Shown here: in pieces, positions 62,169-64,000 of the stretch | How positions within the stretch are numbered: position 1 is the first letter of the stretch | Layout of the letters: every line of letters starts with the position of its first letter | Assembly (NCBI RefSeq): GCF_000016985.1 | Contig: NC_009633.1 | Location: forward strand, 1,550,001 to 1,614,000 | Length of the DNA stretch: 64,000 bases | Direction: 5' to 3' | From: Alkaliphilus metalliredigens QYMF | Lineage (GTDB): Bacteria; Bacillota; Clostridia; Peptostreptococcales; Natronincolaceae | Notes under the pieces: model-generated | Database searches by the model: none | What the model was told of the DNA's origin: nothing | What the model saw: the letters and a program-made list of their open reading frames with translations, nothing else | Made by a program: the position numbers and the translations under genes

Positions 62169-63619
62169 TGATTCAAAAATAATTCCATAAAATAACAAAA
62201 TCAGACACCTTAATCCTAGGAATACTAATCTTAGCATAAATCAAAACCCCTAGGAGGCGCCTGATATGATTAGTATTTCCAGTAATTCAATGAAACAAAC
62301 ATTACACCAATATTTAATGCAGTATAGATCAGTTTTCAAGAAGCGGAGCTTTGATATTTTCTACTGGCTCATTATGGGAATCCTCTGCACAGAAGAAGTA
62401 AGATCTATACAATTTGTTTATGATAGTTTCATCAAGAAACACACCGATAAGGTGCTGAATTCAATATATTACTTTTTATCCTATTCAAAATTTCCAATAG
62501 AAGCCCTAACCACTATCACAGTTTCTATCGCTTTATCCTTGATACCAGAAAAATTAAGACAGAACACCTTATTTATAACAATTGATGATACTCTTCAAGC
62601 AAAATACGGTGCTAAATTTGATTGTTATGTTAAACATTTTGACCATACAAAAAAGAATGGAACCAAATATCTTAATGGTCATTGCTTTGTATCTGTGGTG
62701 TTGAATATTCCTTTATATTACCAAGATAAAGCGAAGTACTTAAGTATACCAATAGGCTATCGCCTGTATTCAAAGGAGCAGAACAAACTTGAAATGGCAT
62801 CACAAATAATTAAATGTATCATGCCTCAACTTGAGATGTTTCAAGTAATTTTATTGTGTGATAGCTGGTATAGTAAAGGATCTATCCTAGATACTGTAAA
62901 AGAATTTGATAATCTAGAAATCATAGGGGCAGTACGTCATGATACTGCCATATATGATCTTCCTCCAACCCCTACGGGGAAAAGAGGGAGACCTAGGAAA
63001 AAAGGTAGAAAACTAAATACTAGAGAATTTTCCTATACTAAGATAGGTGAATACTATGTTGCTGAGAAAAAAGTAATGGCTAATTTATTTGAAAAACCTA
63101 TTTACGTTACAGTAACCACTACAGATATTAAACCATTCTCATCCATAAGAGTTTTTATTAGCAGCATCAATCCTGATGAAATTAAAACTATAAATACCGC
63201 CCTAAATACCAAAGGAGCATTGAATGATCAAAATAAAGATGAATGTACCAGTAAAACACTGACTACTTATCGAATGAGATGGAACATCGAAGTGATGTTT
63301 TACCAGCACAAATTTTTTTGGTCCTTCGGTAACTATATGGTGAGAAACAAGGCCGCAATCGAAAGATATGTTAATCTATTGTTTGTAGCATATACTTTTG
63401 CGTGTTTGTTACCCTTCATGGACAAGAGATACGAAAAGTATCAATTCAAAAGTCCACAATTGATCAAAAGAGCTGTAGGCGTTCAAATTACAAAAGAATT
63501 AATATTTGACAGTTTCGTATTGAGCTTCGAAAGTGCTAAAATTTATTCTACAATTAAAGAATCTGTTCAGGGCTTCCTCAATAAGGATTGGGTAGCTTAA
63601 TCAAACTTGTAAACTGGTG
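62147..63619 (+). mobile_element. IS4-type insertion sequence, copy C
   Basis: The same 1473-bp element and ends as copies A and B. However, the left flank (ATGAAGTAAA) and right flank (TAAATAATAG) are different, so there is no 10-base target duplication, and the interrupted ABC-F gene does not continue to the right. This is the signature of recombination between two copies or of an adjacent deletion. Confidence 0.88.
62266..63600 (+). CDS. IS4-superfamily DDE transposase, copy C
   Basis: An intact 444-residue transposase, nearly identical to copies A and B at both ends. A patch of about 190 bases (62850-63045, residues ~195-260) carries many substitutions, for example YDLPPTPTGKRGRPRKKG where the others have YDLPPASTGGKGRPRKKG. 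The catalytic residues are kept. The clustered divergence suggests gene conversion with a related element. Confidence 0.92.
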   Translation: MISISSNSMKQTLHQYLMQYRSVFKKRSFDIFYWLIMGILCTEEVRSIQFVYDSFIKKHTDKVLNSIYYFLSYSKFPIEALTTITVSIALSLIPEKLRQNTLFITIDDTLQAKYGAKFDCYVKHFDHTKKNGTKYLNGHCFVSVVLNIPLYYQDKAKYLSIPIGYRLYSKEQNKLEMASQIIKCIMPQLEMFQVILLCDSWYSKGSILDTVKEFDNLEIIGAVRHDTAIYDLPPTPTGKRGRPRKKGRKLNTREFSYTKIGEYYVAEKKVMANLFEKPIYVTVTTTDIKPFSSIRVFISSINPDEIKTINTALNTKGALNDQNKDECTSKTLTTYRMRWNIEVMFYQHKFFWSFGNYMVRNKAAIERYVNLLFVAYTFACLLPFMDKRYEKYQFKSPQLIKRAVGVQITKELIFDSFVLSFESAKIYSTIKESVQGFLNKDWVA

Positions 63620-63786
63620 TAAATAATAGATAAGGAATATGTACTTAAAATATTTGCTAAAGACAATGATATAGCTATTGAATTATTTATTAAATTTAAC
63701 AAAGAGAATAATAATGATGAGTGCTTACAGGGTATTAAAGGACAGGACACTTGTCCCAGATCACATCAAATTGTAAAATATGTTTG
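63620..63786 (+). pseudogene. REP-associated tyrosine transposase, C-terminal fragment
   Basis: Right after the IS end a frame without a start reads DKEYVLKIFAKDNDIAIELF and FIKFNKENNNDECLQ, a pattern of the C-terminal part of Y1 (REP-associated) transposases, and stops at a TGA near 63784. The N-terminal half is missing, being replaced by the IS junction. Confidence 0.5.
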
Positions 63787-63798
63787 AGGTGATTAATT

Positions 63799-64000
63799 AT
63801 GCCAAGACAAGCTCGTGAAAAAAGTAGTTCTGGAATATAACATATAATGCTAAGAGGAACTAATAAACAGCATATATTTGAGAATAGAGAAAAGATCCTT
63901 AAAACAATTAGATATTACAAAGGAATAAGTATTTTGAACTATATGGTTATTGTCTGATGGGTAACCATGAAAAAACAAATACATCAGACAAGGTAGCAAT
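63799..64000 (+). pseudogene. REP-associated tyrosine transposase, N-terminal fragment
   Basis: ATG 63799 opens MPRQAREKSSSGI, then an in-frame TAA stands where the family has Tyr. The same frame continues HIMLRGTNKQHIFENRE and TIRYYKGIS, followed by a one-base frameshift to ELYGYCLMGNH. Y1 transposases have this order, with the HUH-type histidine pair after GNH, here lost (GNHEK). The gene runs off the window and is inactive. Confidence 0.7.

Noticed and set aside
1-64000. tRNA, rRNA, CRISPR arrays, prophage or plasmid-origin signatures
   Set aside because: None was recognised on either strand by reading; a tRNAscan/CRISPR finder run would settle it.

Overview
The window reads as a low-G+C, Gram-positive anaerobe of the class Clostridia. 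An Alkaliphilus-like member is my inference. Evidence: AT-rich sequence, strong AGGAGG-type ribosome binding sites, TTGACA/TATAAT promoters, S-layer homology (SLH) proteins, a Rex redox repressor, an FmdE-type protein, a cobalamin riboswitch and many IS elements. There are no rRNA, tRNA or CRISPR loci. The region is accessory: broken genes, nested insertion sequences and resistance or surface functions are frequent.

1-10 kb: the end of a DUF418 membrane protein, a YcdB/SLH cell-wall protein, a decayed reverse-strand gene abutting a duplicated 3' fragment of a later gene, an iron-sulfur flavoprotein, a peroxiredoxin, a secreted copper-amine-oxidase-N/PrcB-like protein, and a complete IS1182-type element (8244-10149, 5-bp target duplication). 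10-16 kb: an ABC exporter (permease plus ATPase) and its TetR regulator, facing an EcsC-family gene across overlapping divergent promoters that contain two operators. An AraC/GyrI regulator and a DUF4342-like protein follow. 16-19 kb: a two-component system.

19-27 kb: a metabolic block of an FmdE-family protein, Rex, a cobalamin riboswitch, a methyltransferase and a five-part peptide/nickel-type ABC transporter (binding lipoprotein, two permeases, fused double ATPase). Leaders and intergenic gaps here carry tandem mini-hairpins with ATGAA-like loops that overlap terminator-like stems. 27-38 kb: an acetyltransferase, a decayed two-component pair, then an intact pair whose kinase has a three-fold repeated membrane sensor. 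Three promoters (upstream of this pair, of an acyltransferase-like gene and of an RND efflux operon) share the same direct-repeat box at the same distance from the -10, which suggests one regulon.

38-47 kb: an IS110 element with a poly-A frameshift and a structured 5' region, a rifampicin phosphotransferase (rph), and a truncated MFS gene ending in an ISL3 element that itself carries an IS4-type element. 47-52 kb: a VOC protein, a GH26-like secreted glycosidase, a decayed ABC-2 permease and the second IS4-type copy. 52.5-59.4 kb: a 2291-residue SLH-anchored adhesin-like protein whose N-terminal DUF4347/cadherin-like half is strikingly G+C-rich while its 3' half is native AT-rich; it looks like a chimera. 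59.4-64 kb: an ABC-F ribosomal-protection gene whose promoter/leader is separated from it by one IS and whose coding region is cut by the third IS4-type copy, followed by decayed REP-type transposase fragments.

Three dispersed copies of a structured RNA-like repeat (49651, 50430, 59482) show compensatory stem changes and, with the chimeric surface gene, the shared regulon box and the mini-hairpin leaders, are the most interesting unexplained signals. All assignments are from reading the sequence; no database search was run.
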